Shown in pieces: positions 7,653 through 29,627 of a DNA stretch of 48,629 nucleotides. The translations under genes were made by a program, and so were the position numbers. Origin of the DNA: Nocardia brasiliensis IFM 10847. Its GTDB lineage: Bacteria; Actinomycetota; Actinomycetes; Mycobacteriales; Mycobacteriaceae. Location: positions 1-48,629 of the forward strand of contig NZ_BAUA01000081.1 in assembly GCF_000710915.1 (NCBI RefSeq), given 5' to 3'. Within the stretch, counting starts at the first letter, position 1. Each line of letters opens with the position of its first letter. The notes beneath the pieces were generated by a model that was not told the origin of the DNA, searched no databases, and saw only the letters and a program-made list of their open reading frames with translations.

Positions 7653-8834
7653 ATGAGCTATCGGCGACTCGCCACCCGCGAAATACTCGCGTGGTCGATC
7701 GTGTCGCTCGCCGGAAAGCTGCCGATCGCGATGGCGCCGCTGGGCCTGGTGTTCCTCGTCAGGTCGACCCCCGGCGGATACGCGCTCGGCGCGGTCCTGT
7801 CCGCCGGGTACGTCCTCGGTGAGGTCATCGGCGCGGCAGTGCAGGGAATGTGGTTGCGTCAACACCAGATCCGACCACAGCTGGCCGCCGGTTTCGCCGT
7901 CGGCGCCGCCGCGTTCGCCGGTCTGGCGTCGAGCGGTTCAGCTCCCGCACCACTGCTGATCGGACTGGCCTTCCTCGCGGGGTTCGGCCCCGCCGGTTCG
8001 CCCGGTGGGATGCGCTCGATGCTGATCGGGCTGGTGACGCCGCCGGACGTGCCCCGCGCGCTCGGCGTCGAAGCGATGCTCACCCAGGTGATCTGGGCCG
8101 CCGCGCCGGCGCTGGTGGTGTCGCTGGCCACGGGTTTGTTCCCTGCGGCGCCGCTGACACTCGCGGCGATCGGCGCCGCCGCCGCGGCTGTGCTCATCTT
8201 CCTGCTGCCCGGACAGGCCGCGGCCACGGTGGAGCAGACCGAAGGTAGTTGGCGCACAGTGCTATCCGGTTGGCCGATCTATCTGACCAGTGCCGCGGCG
8301 ATGTCGTTGCTGGCCACGGCCGAGCTGGTATTGCCCGCGCTGCTGGAGTTCCGGGGTATCGAAGTGCGCTGGGCCGGGCCGATGCTCACCGCGTTCGCCG
8401 TCACCGGTGCGGTGGGCGCGTTCTGTTACGGCCTGCGCGAGTGGCCGGGAACGGTTCGGGTGCAGGCGTTGATGCTGCTCGTCGTCACCGCGGGTTGCGT
8501 TGCACTGGTGGCGATTACACCCGGCCTCGGGATAGCGGTCGCGCTCGCCGCGGCGGGACTGTTCCAGGCGGCGGTGATCGTCGCCCGCAATCTCGCACTG
8601 CGCGCGCAGCTGCCCCCGCACCTGCACGCCGCCGCCTATTCGGTGATGTACGCGGTGGGCGGCATCGGCTACGGGCTCGCCGCCACCGTGTCCGCGCTGG
8701 TTCTCGCGCACACCGCGCCGAGCAGCGCCATCCTCGGCGGCGTCGTGATCACCCTCGCTTTGACCGCGATAAGCGCTCTCGCCGAGCGATTCGCCGCCGC
8801 GGCGGCGAAAGAGCCGGTCCGGACCCCTTCGTGA
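7653..8834 (+). CDS. MFS transporter
   Basis: The ATG at 7653 follows GGAGG by six bases and gives 393 residues; the open frame extends 14 codons further upstream without support. The sequence has the usual paired six-helix layout, starting MSYRRLATREILAWSIVSLAG. The A-like motif region is reduced, and the last helices read MYAVGGIGYGLAATVSALVLA and AILGGVVITLALTAIS. It belongs to the drug/metabolite-exporter type of MFS, with no binding motif that reveals a substrate. It lies near the NRPS region and could export its product, but it is on the opposite strand and not part of that operon. It converges on the flavoprotein gene across a shared hairpin. Confidence 0.85.
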   Translation: MSYRRLATREILAWSIVSLAGKLPIAMAPLGLVFLVRSTPGGYALGAVLSAGYVLGEVIGAAVQGMWLRQHQIRPQLAAGFAVGAAAFAGLASSGSAPAPLLIGLAFLAGFGPAGSPGGMRSMLIGLVTPPDVPRALGVEAMLTQVIWAAAPALVVSLATGLFPAAPLTLAAIGAAAAAVLIFLLPGQAAATVEQTEGSWRTVLSGWPIYLTSAAAMSLLATAELVLPALLEFRGIEVRWAGPMLTAFAVTGAVGAFCYGLREWPGTVRVQALMLLVVTAGCVALVAITPGLGIAVALAAAGLFQAAVIVARNLALRAQLPPHLHAAAYSVMYAVGGIGYGLAATVSALVLAHTAPSSAILGGVVITLALTAISALAERFAAAAAKEPVRTPS

Positions 8835-8841
8835 GCAACGA

Positions 8842-8883
8842 GACATGGTGGCGGCGAAACCCTTGTGCCGCCGCCACCATGTC
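8842..8883. terminator. Bidirectional hairpin between MFS and flavoprotein genes
   Basis: A perfect 15-bp stem (GACATGGTGGCGGCG at 8842-8856 against 8869-8883) with a 12-base loop lies between two convergent stop codons, 8 bases after one and 7 before the other. There is no T tract; termination is inferred from placement. Confidence 0.7.
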
Positions 8884-8890
8884 CCGCTGA

Positions 8891-9445
8891 TCACGCGGGA
8901 CGCGGTCGCCAGGGGTGCTGCAACAGGGACTGCCAGGCACCGGCCCACGGGAATCCGGCGGCGGCCTGGGCACCGGTGGCCGGTTCGTGCGGTGGATCCT
9001 CGGCCAGCACCGTCACACCCCATTCCGACAGCTTCCGGATCGCCTCCCCGATCGGCGGAAAGCTGATCAACGCACGGTTGGCGAAGGGCACCGCGACCAC
9101 GGGCAGGCGCAGGCCGACCGCCTCCACCAGCAGGCCGAGCGGCAGCGTGTCCGAGATCCCGGCGGACCACTTGGCCAGCGAGTTCGCCGTGATCGGCGCG
9201 ACGATCAGCCCGTCGGCCGGCGGCAGCGCGTCCGGCGCCTCGGGCTCCTTGTACTGACTGCGCACCACGTGTCCGGTCCGCGCCGCGAGCCCATCGGCGT
9301 CGATGAACCGCAACCCGTCCGGCGACGCGATCACGCAGACTTCCCAGCCGTCCACCTGCGCCAGATCCACCAGCGTCCCCACATCCCGCGCCACCGACGA
9401 CCCTGTCACTATCGCGTACAGAACCGGGCGCCCCTGTTCATTCAT
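8891..9445 (-). CDS. Flavoprotein (HFCD/phosphopantothenoylcysteine decarboxylase-like)
   Basis: With the ATG at 9445 the protein has 184 residues; a second in-frame ATG three codons earlier (9454) is equally placed around a G run. The sequence begins VLYAIVTGSSVARD, a Rossmann-like flavin-binding start, and carries APITANSLAKWSAGISD, the PASANT-like FMN segment of HFCD flavoproteins, with VVAVPFANRALI later. Members of this fold decarboxylate cysteine residues (peptide AviCys formation, coenzyme A synthesis) or have unknown redox roles. A peptide-tailoring role with the nearby NRPS is possible but unproven; many actinobacteria carry such a stand-alone copy. Confidence 0.8.
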   Translation of the reverse strand: MNEQGRPVLYAIVTGSSVARDVGTLVDLAQVDGWEVCVIASPDGLRFIDADGLAARTGHVVRSQYKEPEAPDALPPADGLIVAPITANSLAKWSAGISDTLPLGLLVEAVGLRLPVVAVPFANRALISFPPIGEAIRKLSEWGVTVLAEDPPHEPATGAQAAAGFPWAGAWQSLLQHPWRPRPA

Positions 9446-9499
9446 CCCCCCCATCGTGTCAGCAATCCCACCCTCGAGTGCGGCGGCACCGCACCGCAA

Positions 9500-9552
9500 C
9501 GGCTCCGCACCTTTCCCAGGCCAGGCGAAAGGTGCGGAGCCGCTGCGGTTTT
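9500..9552. terminator. 16-bp perfect hairpin between hydrolase and flavoprotein genes
   Basis: CGGCTCCGCACCTTTC (9500-9515) pairs perfectly with 9527-9542 across an 11-base loop. On the plus strand it is followed by GCGG and TTTT (9549-9552). Both flanking genes run on the minus strand, so it ends the hydrolase transcript just after the stop at 9560 and isolates the flavoprotein gene, although the T run faces the other way. Confidence 0.65.
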
Positions 9553-9559
9553 CAGATCA

Positions 9560-11392
9560 CTACTGGGTCAGGAAGTTCGCGATCAGACTGCTTGCCATCT
9601 CGGGCATCCCGTTGTTCTGCTTTTCCGCGGCGGTCATCACGTCGTAATGCCGATAGCCGGGAATGATCTTGGCGTTGGCGGGCAGGATGCCGCCCCAACC
9701 CGCGTTCTGCAGCGGCGAATCACCCGAGAGCAGCGTCAGATTGCGCCGCCCCGCCGGCGTGCTCTGCCAACGATCGCCGTGCAGCAGGAAGTTCAAGACG
9801 CCGCCGGTACGGTTCTGCAACTGACGCAGTTCACCGTCGCGTCCGATGCCGAGCGCGAACACCGTGTCGGTGATGATGCGCAGCGGCGTGTACTCCTCGA
9901 AGAAGTCCGTGGGCTGCCGTCCCGGATTCATCGCCCGCGCGAACTCCGCGATGTCGGTGACTTCGTGATCTCGATCGGTCGGCTGGCCGTGCACCGGATC
10001 GATGCCGTCGATGGTGGATTCGGGCACCTGGTCGTAGTTCTTCCAGCCGCACAGCTGGTTGTGGTCGGCCGGGGTGTAGTTCTGCCCGTACCCGACCCGC
10101 AGCGGAATGACGAACAGGTTCGGTCCGAGAATCGGCACCGAAGCGAGCCCGTTGGGCAGCGGGTATGTCTTGCCGACGGTCGGGCAGTCGTAATAGCCGA
10201 GCCCGGCCTGCATGACGTACTCCGCCGAGTTCTGGTCGAACAGCATTCCCAGCGCGGCCCGGTTGGTGAGCCGGAAGTCGCGCGGCAGGTTGTTGCCGGT
10301 GAACAGATCCAGATAGTCCTTGCCGTACATGAGCCGCAGCCAGGGCTCGGTGCGCAGATCGACGGGCACCAGATTCTTCAGATCGCTTTCCTCGTCCGGC
10401 TTCTGGTCCGCCGCCATGCCCGCGAGGTAGTAGACGTTCATGATCTCGCTGGCCGCGGTCACCGGCCACTGCGCGGTCCCCAGACCGTTCTTCAGCAGCA
10501 GGTCGACACCGTTGCGGACGGCGCCGCCCACCGCGGAGAAGAACGCGTCCAGCGGCGGCGCCCCGGCGAAGCCCGCCGGGTCGGTCATGGCGAATCCGTC
10601 TTCGGGGACGATGCCGCGACCACACAGGCTGTAGCCCGCGTCCTCGGTGGTGGCCGGATTCTGATCGAAGTCCCATGCCATCATCGGGCCGGTGAGGAAG
10701 GCGCCCAAAGAGTGCCCGCCACAGGCCATCTTGTGCCGGTCGGCCGGATCCGGCAGCAGGTATTCGATGACCGCGCGCCAGTCGTCCATGGTCAGCGCCA
10801 GTCCGTATTCGCCGAGGTAGTTCAGATCCTGCGAGGTCTGGTATCGGTAGGTCTTGCCGTCGATCGGCTTGCCGTGGAAGTAATAGTCGGCCGCGACGTG
10901 GTAGTCCCCGGCCTGCTCGGCCGCGACCCACCCGGTGCGGTCCTCGGCGCAGTTGGCTCGTCGATCCAGCGAAATGTATTCCACGGACTTGCCGTTCGCC
11001 GCGGCCTTGCGCACGACCTGCGGGCCTTGCGGATTGTTGTTCGCCGCGCCGGAGAAGGTACCCGGCTGCACGCTGAGCAGTGCGTCGGCGTCCGACGACC
11101 GCTCCGGCCCCTTCTTGGACCGGTAGCGCACGAACGAGATCCAGTCACACGCCTCGGGATGGGCCATCGTGGAGTATGGGCTCGGATAGTGCAGTCGCAC
11201 ATAGGTGGCCTCGACATCGTCGCCGAGGCCGGGATCGGTGAACGGGGTGACCTCGGCGCTGTCGGCGCCCCGCGAAACCGACGGAGCGGCAACGGAAGAC
11301 GGAACGGGCAGGCCGACGACGAGCAGTACCGCCGTGACCGCCAGCGGCATGCCGACAGACAGCGACACTCTGATACGACTGGTGAGCTTCAT
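9560..11392 (-). CDS. Secreted alpha/beta hydrolase (paralogue 1)
   Basis: This 610-residue protein has a signal peptide (basic start KLTSRIRVS, long hydrophobic core, cut near SSVAAPS at about 35). The nucleophile elbow GGHSLGAF puts the catalytic Ser at residue 228. It is followed by WDFDQNPATTEDAGY and a long lid or insert of about 250 residues. A likely acid/His region lies at the C-terminus in IIPGYRHYDVMTAAE. About ten cysteines suggest disulfides outside the cell. It is a full-length paralogue of the next gene upstream, with stop and start only 24 bases apart, so they form an operon. The family resembles large secreted esterases of Nocardia and Rhodococcus; the substrate is unknown. 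Hydrolysis of an ester-containing lipid or peptide is plausible. Confidence 0.8.
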   Translation of the reverse strand: MKLTSRIRVSLSVGMPLAVTAVLLVVGLPVPSSVAAPSVSRGADSAEVTPFTDPGLGDDVEATYVRLHYPSPYSTMAHPEACDWISFVRYRSKKGPERSSDADALLSVQPGTFSGAANNNPQGPQVVRKAAANGKSVEYISLDRRANCAEDRTGWVAAEQAGDYHVAADYYFHGKPIDGKTYRYQTSQDLNYLGEYGLALTMDDWRAVIEYLLPDPADRHKMACGGHSLGAFLTGPMMAWDFDQNPATTEDAGYSLCGRGIVPEDGFAMTDPAGFAGAPPLDAFFSAVGGAVRNGVDLLLKNGLGTAQWPVTAASEIMNVYYLAGMAADQKPDEESDLKNLVPVDLRTEPWLRLMYGKDYLDLFTGNNLPRDFRLTNRAALGMLFDQNSAEYVMQAGLGYYDCPTVGKTYPLPNGLASVPILGPNLFVIPLRVGYGQNYTPADHNQLCGWKNYDQVPESTIDGIDPVHGQPTDRDHEVTDIAEFARAMNPGRQPTDFFEEYTPLRIITDTVFALGIGRDGELRQLQNRTGGVLNFLLHGDRWQSTPAGRRNLTLLSGDSPLQNAGWGGILPANAKIIPGYRHYDVMTAAEKQNNGMPEMASSLIANFLTQ

Positions 11393-11416
11393 GACTCCGC
11401 TTTCGGTGAAATGTTG

Positions 11417-13216
11417 TCAGCCAAGGGTTTTGACGAAGTCGGCCAGAGTCTGCGCGCTGGCGTCGGCTTTGCCGTTGTTCTGCACGCGGGCCGCGCCGAT
11501 CGTGTCGACGTGGCTGTACCCGGGCAGCGTGACCACCTGCGCGGTCGGCGGTGGCGGCACGACGATGCCGACGCCCTGCTGCACGAAACCGTCACCCGCA
11601 TAGGCGATATAGCTCGGCTTGGTGCGGGCCGCGTTGCGGTAGCGCAGGTTCGTCATGTCGCCGCTACGAGCGCCGCCATATCCCGCTCCGATATCGATGT
11701 ACAGCCGCGCGGGAAAGTAGGTCTCCCAGTACGCGTACGGCGAGCCGGTAGCGAGTTGCCTTGCGGCGTCGCGAATATCGGAGGACTCGTGGTTGGGCGA
11801 GGTGTAGGGCACCCCTTGCACGTTGTCGTAGTTGCGCCAGGTGTAGAGCACGTTCGGATCGGTGGGCCGCACCCGCGGCTGCGGACCCGCGATCACGCGC
11901 AGGAAGCCGCCGAGCAGCGGCACCTGGGTGACCGAACCGGGCACCGGGAACGTCTTCTCCGCCACCGGCCCGCCCGCGATGGCCCCGACCCCCTGCTCCC
12001 ACAGCGCGAAGTTGGCCGAGTTGTTGTCGATCAACTCGCCGAGCAGTGCGGTGTTGGTGAACCGGAAGTCCCGGATGGTGCCGGAGCCGTCCGCGCCGTT
12101 GGTGGCGAAGGACACCGGCGATCCGGAGAACAGGTAGTCGAGCGTGAAATCGAGATCGAGATCGTGCGGCAGATGCGCCATGAGCCGGCTTTCCGCATCC
12201 GGCTCCAGATAAGCGGCGAGACCGGCCAAGCGGAGAATCATGAACGTCCGGCCGCCGATGATGGGGGCCGAGACGAGCGAACGGGGCAGCACGCCGATAT
12301 TCGCGACAGCCTTCACCACATCGTTGGTCGGGCCGACGATCGCGTTGGTGATGTCGTGCAGCAACGGCGTGTTCTGGATCGCGACCGGATCCGAGGTGAT
12401 CATCGTGTCCTGCGCGGCGAACGCGGCGCACTGCTGGTATCCGGCGTCGTTGGTGGTGGCCGGATTGCCGTCGAAGTCCCAGTCCGCGAAGAACCCTTGG
12501 ACCAGCCCGCCGAGCGAGATGCCGGTGCACACGTATTTCTGCTGCCGGCTCGCCTGCTCCGGGATCTCCGACAGCATCATCTCGTACTGATCGCGGATGA
12601 ACCGCTCCATGCCCATGGCATCGAGCACCGCGAGTTGCGGCGAATCCTTGAAGCCCGGGAACACCTGGCCGTCGAGCGGCTTGTGGTTGAAGTAGTAGTC
12701 GACCGCGTCGAGGTAGTTGCCCGAGCGCAGCGCGTAATCGAACCCGAACGATTCGTCGAGGCACTGGCTGCGCCGCGCCAGGGCCCAGAACTCGACGTTC
12801 TGACCGTTCGCGCGCGCGGCGACGACGGTGTTCGCGGCGACGCTGTCGGAGTTCACCGCGCCGCCGTTCGCGCCGGGTTGCTGCACGATCACCTTGTCGG
12901 CGTCGGCGGAATGCTCCGGGCTACCGACGGCCCGGTAGCGCAGATATCCGGTGCGATCGCAGACCGCGGGATGCGCGGCGGTCCCCGCAGGTAACGGCAG
13001 GAAATAGCTGACCTGCGACACGATCACGCCGTCGCGCACCGCGAGGACTTCCTCTTGACGATCGGCCGCGCTGCTGACTGGGACAGAATCGTCCGCCGCC
13101 GCGACACCCACCGGCACGGCCAGACTCGCCGCGGCCGTCACGACTCCTACCAGCACCGACCAGCGCAAGGCTGCACGTACCGGGTATCTCCGGCGAACAA
13201 AGGCATCCATAGCCAC
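11417..13216 (-). CDS. Secreted alpha/beta hydrolase (paralogue 2)
   Basis: The protein has 599 residues. The GTG at 13216 is chosen over the ATG two codons later because AAAGGAG lies seven bases upstream of the GTG. A signal peptide (RYPVRAALRWSVLVGVV, cut near VGVAAADD) directs export. The nucleophile elbow CTGISLGG places Ser at residue 234, followed by the block ADWDFDGNPATTNDAGY that is shared almost word for word with paralogue 1. A candidate C-terminal catalytic His lies in VTLPGYSHVDTIGAAR. The first of the two elbow glycines differs between paralogues (GHS against GIS), so substrate preference may differ. The pair was probably made by tandem duplication followed by divergence. A link to the NRPS product is inferred from neighbourhood only. 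Confidence 0.8.
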   Translation of the reverse strand: MAMDAFVRRRYPVRAALRWSVLVGVVTAAASLAVPVGVAAADDSVPVSSAADRQEEVLAVRDGVIVSQVSYFLPLPAGTAAHPAVCDRTGYLRYRAVGSPEHSADADKVIVQQPGANGGAVNSDSVAANTVVAARANGQNVEFWALARRSQCLDESFGFDYALRSGNYLDAVDYYFNHKPLDGQVFPGFKDSPQLAVLDAMGMERFIRDQYEMMLSEIPEQASRQQKYVCTGISLGGLVQGFFADWDFDGNPATTNDAGYQQCAAFAAQDTMITSDPVAIQNTPLLHDITNAIVGPTNDVVKAVANIGVLPRSLVSAPIIGGRTFMILRLAGLAAYLEPDAESRLMAHLPHDLDLDFTLDYLFSGSPVSFATNGADGSGTIRDFRFTNTALLGELIDNNSANFALWEQGVGAIAGGPVAEKTFPVPGSVTQVPLLGGFLRVIAGPQPRVRPTDPNVLYTWRNYDNVQGVPYTSPNHESSDIRDAARQLATGSPYAYWETYFPARLYIDIGAGYGGARSGDMTNLRYRNAARTKPSYIAYAGDGFVQQGVGIVVPPPPTAQVVTLPGYSHVDTIGAARVQNNGKADASAQTLADFVKTLG

Positions 13217-13420
13217 TGACCGGCTCCTTTCGTTCCATTCGAAGGACGCGACGCGGGCAGCCGGGTATCATCGACCGCTTCGTCGACGATGAGCACACCA
13301 TCCGTGCCAGACAGTCAGCTAGTGGCATTCGCCCAGAACATTCCGATCGGCAGTAGTGCAGATGCAAGGGTCGCGCCCGCAGCCTGCGGATTCGTTCCGG
13401 CTTTCGGCCGGAAACGCCAG

Positions 13421-13465
13421 AGGCTCCGCACTCCCAGGATGCGAGCAACCTGGGAGGCGGAGCCT
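13421..13465 (-). terminator. Hairpin at the end of the NRPS/ABC operon
   Basis: AGGCTCCGC...CCCAGG (13421-13438) pairs with CCTGGG...GCGGAGCCT (13449-13465) in two stacked stems of 9 and 6 bp separated by a small internal bulge. It begins 18 bases past the ABC permease stop codon in the minus direction and marks the likely end of the NRPS operon transcript. Confidence 0.75.
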
Positions 13466-13482
13466 CGTCGGGATTCGGGCGC

Positions 13483-14327
13483 TTAGTGGCTGGCGACCTT
13501 GCGGTAGCGCAGCAATGCCAGTGGCATGGCCACCGCGAGGATGACGAGCGAGCACGCGATGGCATACCCCACGCAGTGGTCAGCGGCCCAACCGGTGGGC
13601 GGTGCGAACGACGGCGGGGCGTCGTTGTCGAAGAGTTTGCGCCCCGCGGCCGAGACCGCGGTGATGGGGTTCCACTCGGCGATGGTGCGCAGCGGACCCG
13701 GGAGCGTTTCCGCCGAAATGAAGGCCGAGGAGATGAACGAGAGCGGGAACATCCAGATCAGCCCGGCACTCTGCGCCACCTCCACGGTCGGTGAGATCAG
13801 GCCGGTGAGCGCGCCGACCCAGGACATGGCGAAGGCGAAGAGCAGGATGATGCCGAACGCGAGCGCGGCGTCGGCGATGCCGCCGTTGATCCGCCAACCC
13901 ACCAGATAGCCGCAGCCCACCATGACCGCGACGCTGAGGATATTGACCACCAGGTCCGACAGCGTGCGACCCATCAGCACGGCCAGCCGGGACATGGGCA
14001 GGGTGCGCATCCGGTCGATGATGCCCTTCTGCAGGTCGCCCGCGAGCCCGACGGTGGTGAACGCCGCGTTGAAAGCGACTGTCTGGGTGAAGATTCCGGC
14101 GAGCAGGAATTCCCGGTACTGGCTGCCGCCCAGCGAGGCGCCGAAGATGTAGGCGAACAGGAACACGAACATCAGCGGCTGGATGGTGGCGGTCACCAGC
14201 AGCGTCGGCACCCGCAGAATGGTCAGCAGGTTCCGGTAGGCGACGATCGCGCTGTCTCGGAAGATTCGCAGCCGTGGCCCCGAATCGACCTGCGCCGCCT
14301 GCACTTTCGGACTTTCCAGGACCGCCG

Positions 14328-14331
<4 letters not shown>
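13483..14331 (-). CDS. ABC-2 type permease (DrrB-like)
   Basis: This 282-residue membrane protein starts with a cytoplasmic segment and SAIVAYRNLLTILRVPTLL. It then has the ABC-2 helices IQPLMFVFLFAYIFG and AVMVGCGYLVGW, the signature region DLQKGIIDRMRTLPMSRLAVLMGR, LLFAFAMSWVGALTGL and a terminal helix CSLVILAVAMPLALL. It matches the DrrB/ABC-2 drug-exporter family. Its ATG overlaps the ATPase stop by four bases (ATGA), so the two are translationally coupled. With one permease and one single-NBD ATPase, the exporter would assemble as a 2+2 complex. As the last gene of the NRPS operon it most likely exports the peptide or protects the host. Confidence 0.92.
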
Positions 14332-15319
<988 letters not shown>

Positions 15320-15323
<4 letters not shown>

Positions 15324-15534
15324 TGTGCCGCCTCCCCCGTCGTCGAAGTCGATCGACCGGCCACGGCGGACGCGCACCGCTTGCGCCGTGCGGGCCGGGC
15401 GACCGCCCGGAACGGCCGGAGCATGGACAGGTCGAGCCCGTCCACCTCGCAGTCCCCGCCCGCGGCCGGTCCCGGCGCGGGCACGACCGGTCGTTCCGGG
15501 CGTATCGACTGGCGCGTGGCCGGGTATTGCCCGT

Positions 15535-15538
<4 letters not shown>
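15320..15538 (-). CDS. 72-codon coupled ORF between NRPS and ABC exporter, unknown
   Basis: A GTG at 15538 lies in GTGA with the NRPS stop (15535-15537) and has AAAGGAG eight bases upstream, inside the NRPS 3' end. The frame runs 72 codons and stops in ATGA with the ATPase start (15323). It is therefore coupled on both sides by 4-bp overlaps, which chance ORFs rarely show. The product is Arg- and Pro-rich (SIRPERPVVPAPGPAAGGDC, later RPFRAVARPARRKRC), has two cysteines and no hydrophobic helix. It lacks the MbtH signatures (NxEGQ, SLWP-type), so it is not an MbtH protein despite the similar length. Function is unknown; it may be a true small protein or only a coupling relay. Confidence 0.6.
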
Positions 15539-29265
<13,727 letters not shown>

Positions 29266-29627
29266 CAATCACTCCGTTCTGCCGCTGTTCGACGCAACTT
29301 CCAGAACACAGACCACAGCAAGGCGCGCGAGGCCGACTGTGAAAAGTGATCCACGCCCTATGATTCGGAGCGTCTGATCGGCCGGATTGCCAGCGTGGCG
29401 GATTTGTTTCACATCGCAGGCTAGTCAGCGCCGTTGATCTTGCATAGCAAACATTTGGCTAACACGACAATTCGCCCAGTTCGCCTCATCAAAAGCCCAG
29501 GAAAAACCCATCCTGACAAGCGAATACAACATCAACAATGCGTATGTGCGAATAATTCGCTACATCACGGTTCGGCTACAGCAATCACAGAAAATACCGG
29601 AGGTCCGGTTAGTCCCCACAACCACTT
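29266..29627 (-). promoter_or_regulatory. AT-rich 362-base upstream region of the NRPS operon
   Basis: No gene is supported here. By hand count, 84 of 180 bases in 29401-29580 are G or C (47 percent), while coding neighbours are far richer. This gap must contain the promoter of the NRPS operon. A GGCTAAC at 29456-29462 matches half of the IdeR/DtxR iron box, but the other half matches poorly, so iron control is only a weak possibility. I could not place -35 and -10 elements with confidence. Confidence 0.55.

Noticed and set aside
29445..29470. Full IdeR/DtxR iron box
   Set aside because: Only the GGCTAAC half matches; the other arm agrees at about three of eight positions, so I report it only as a weak possibility.
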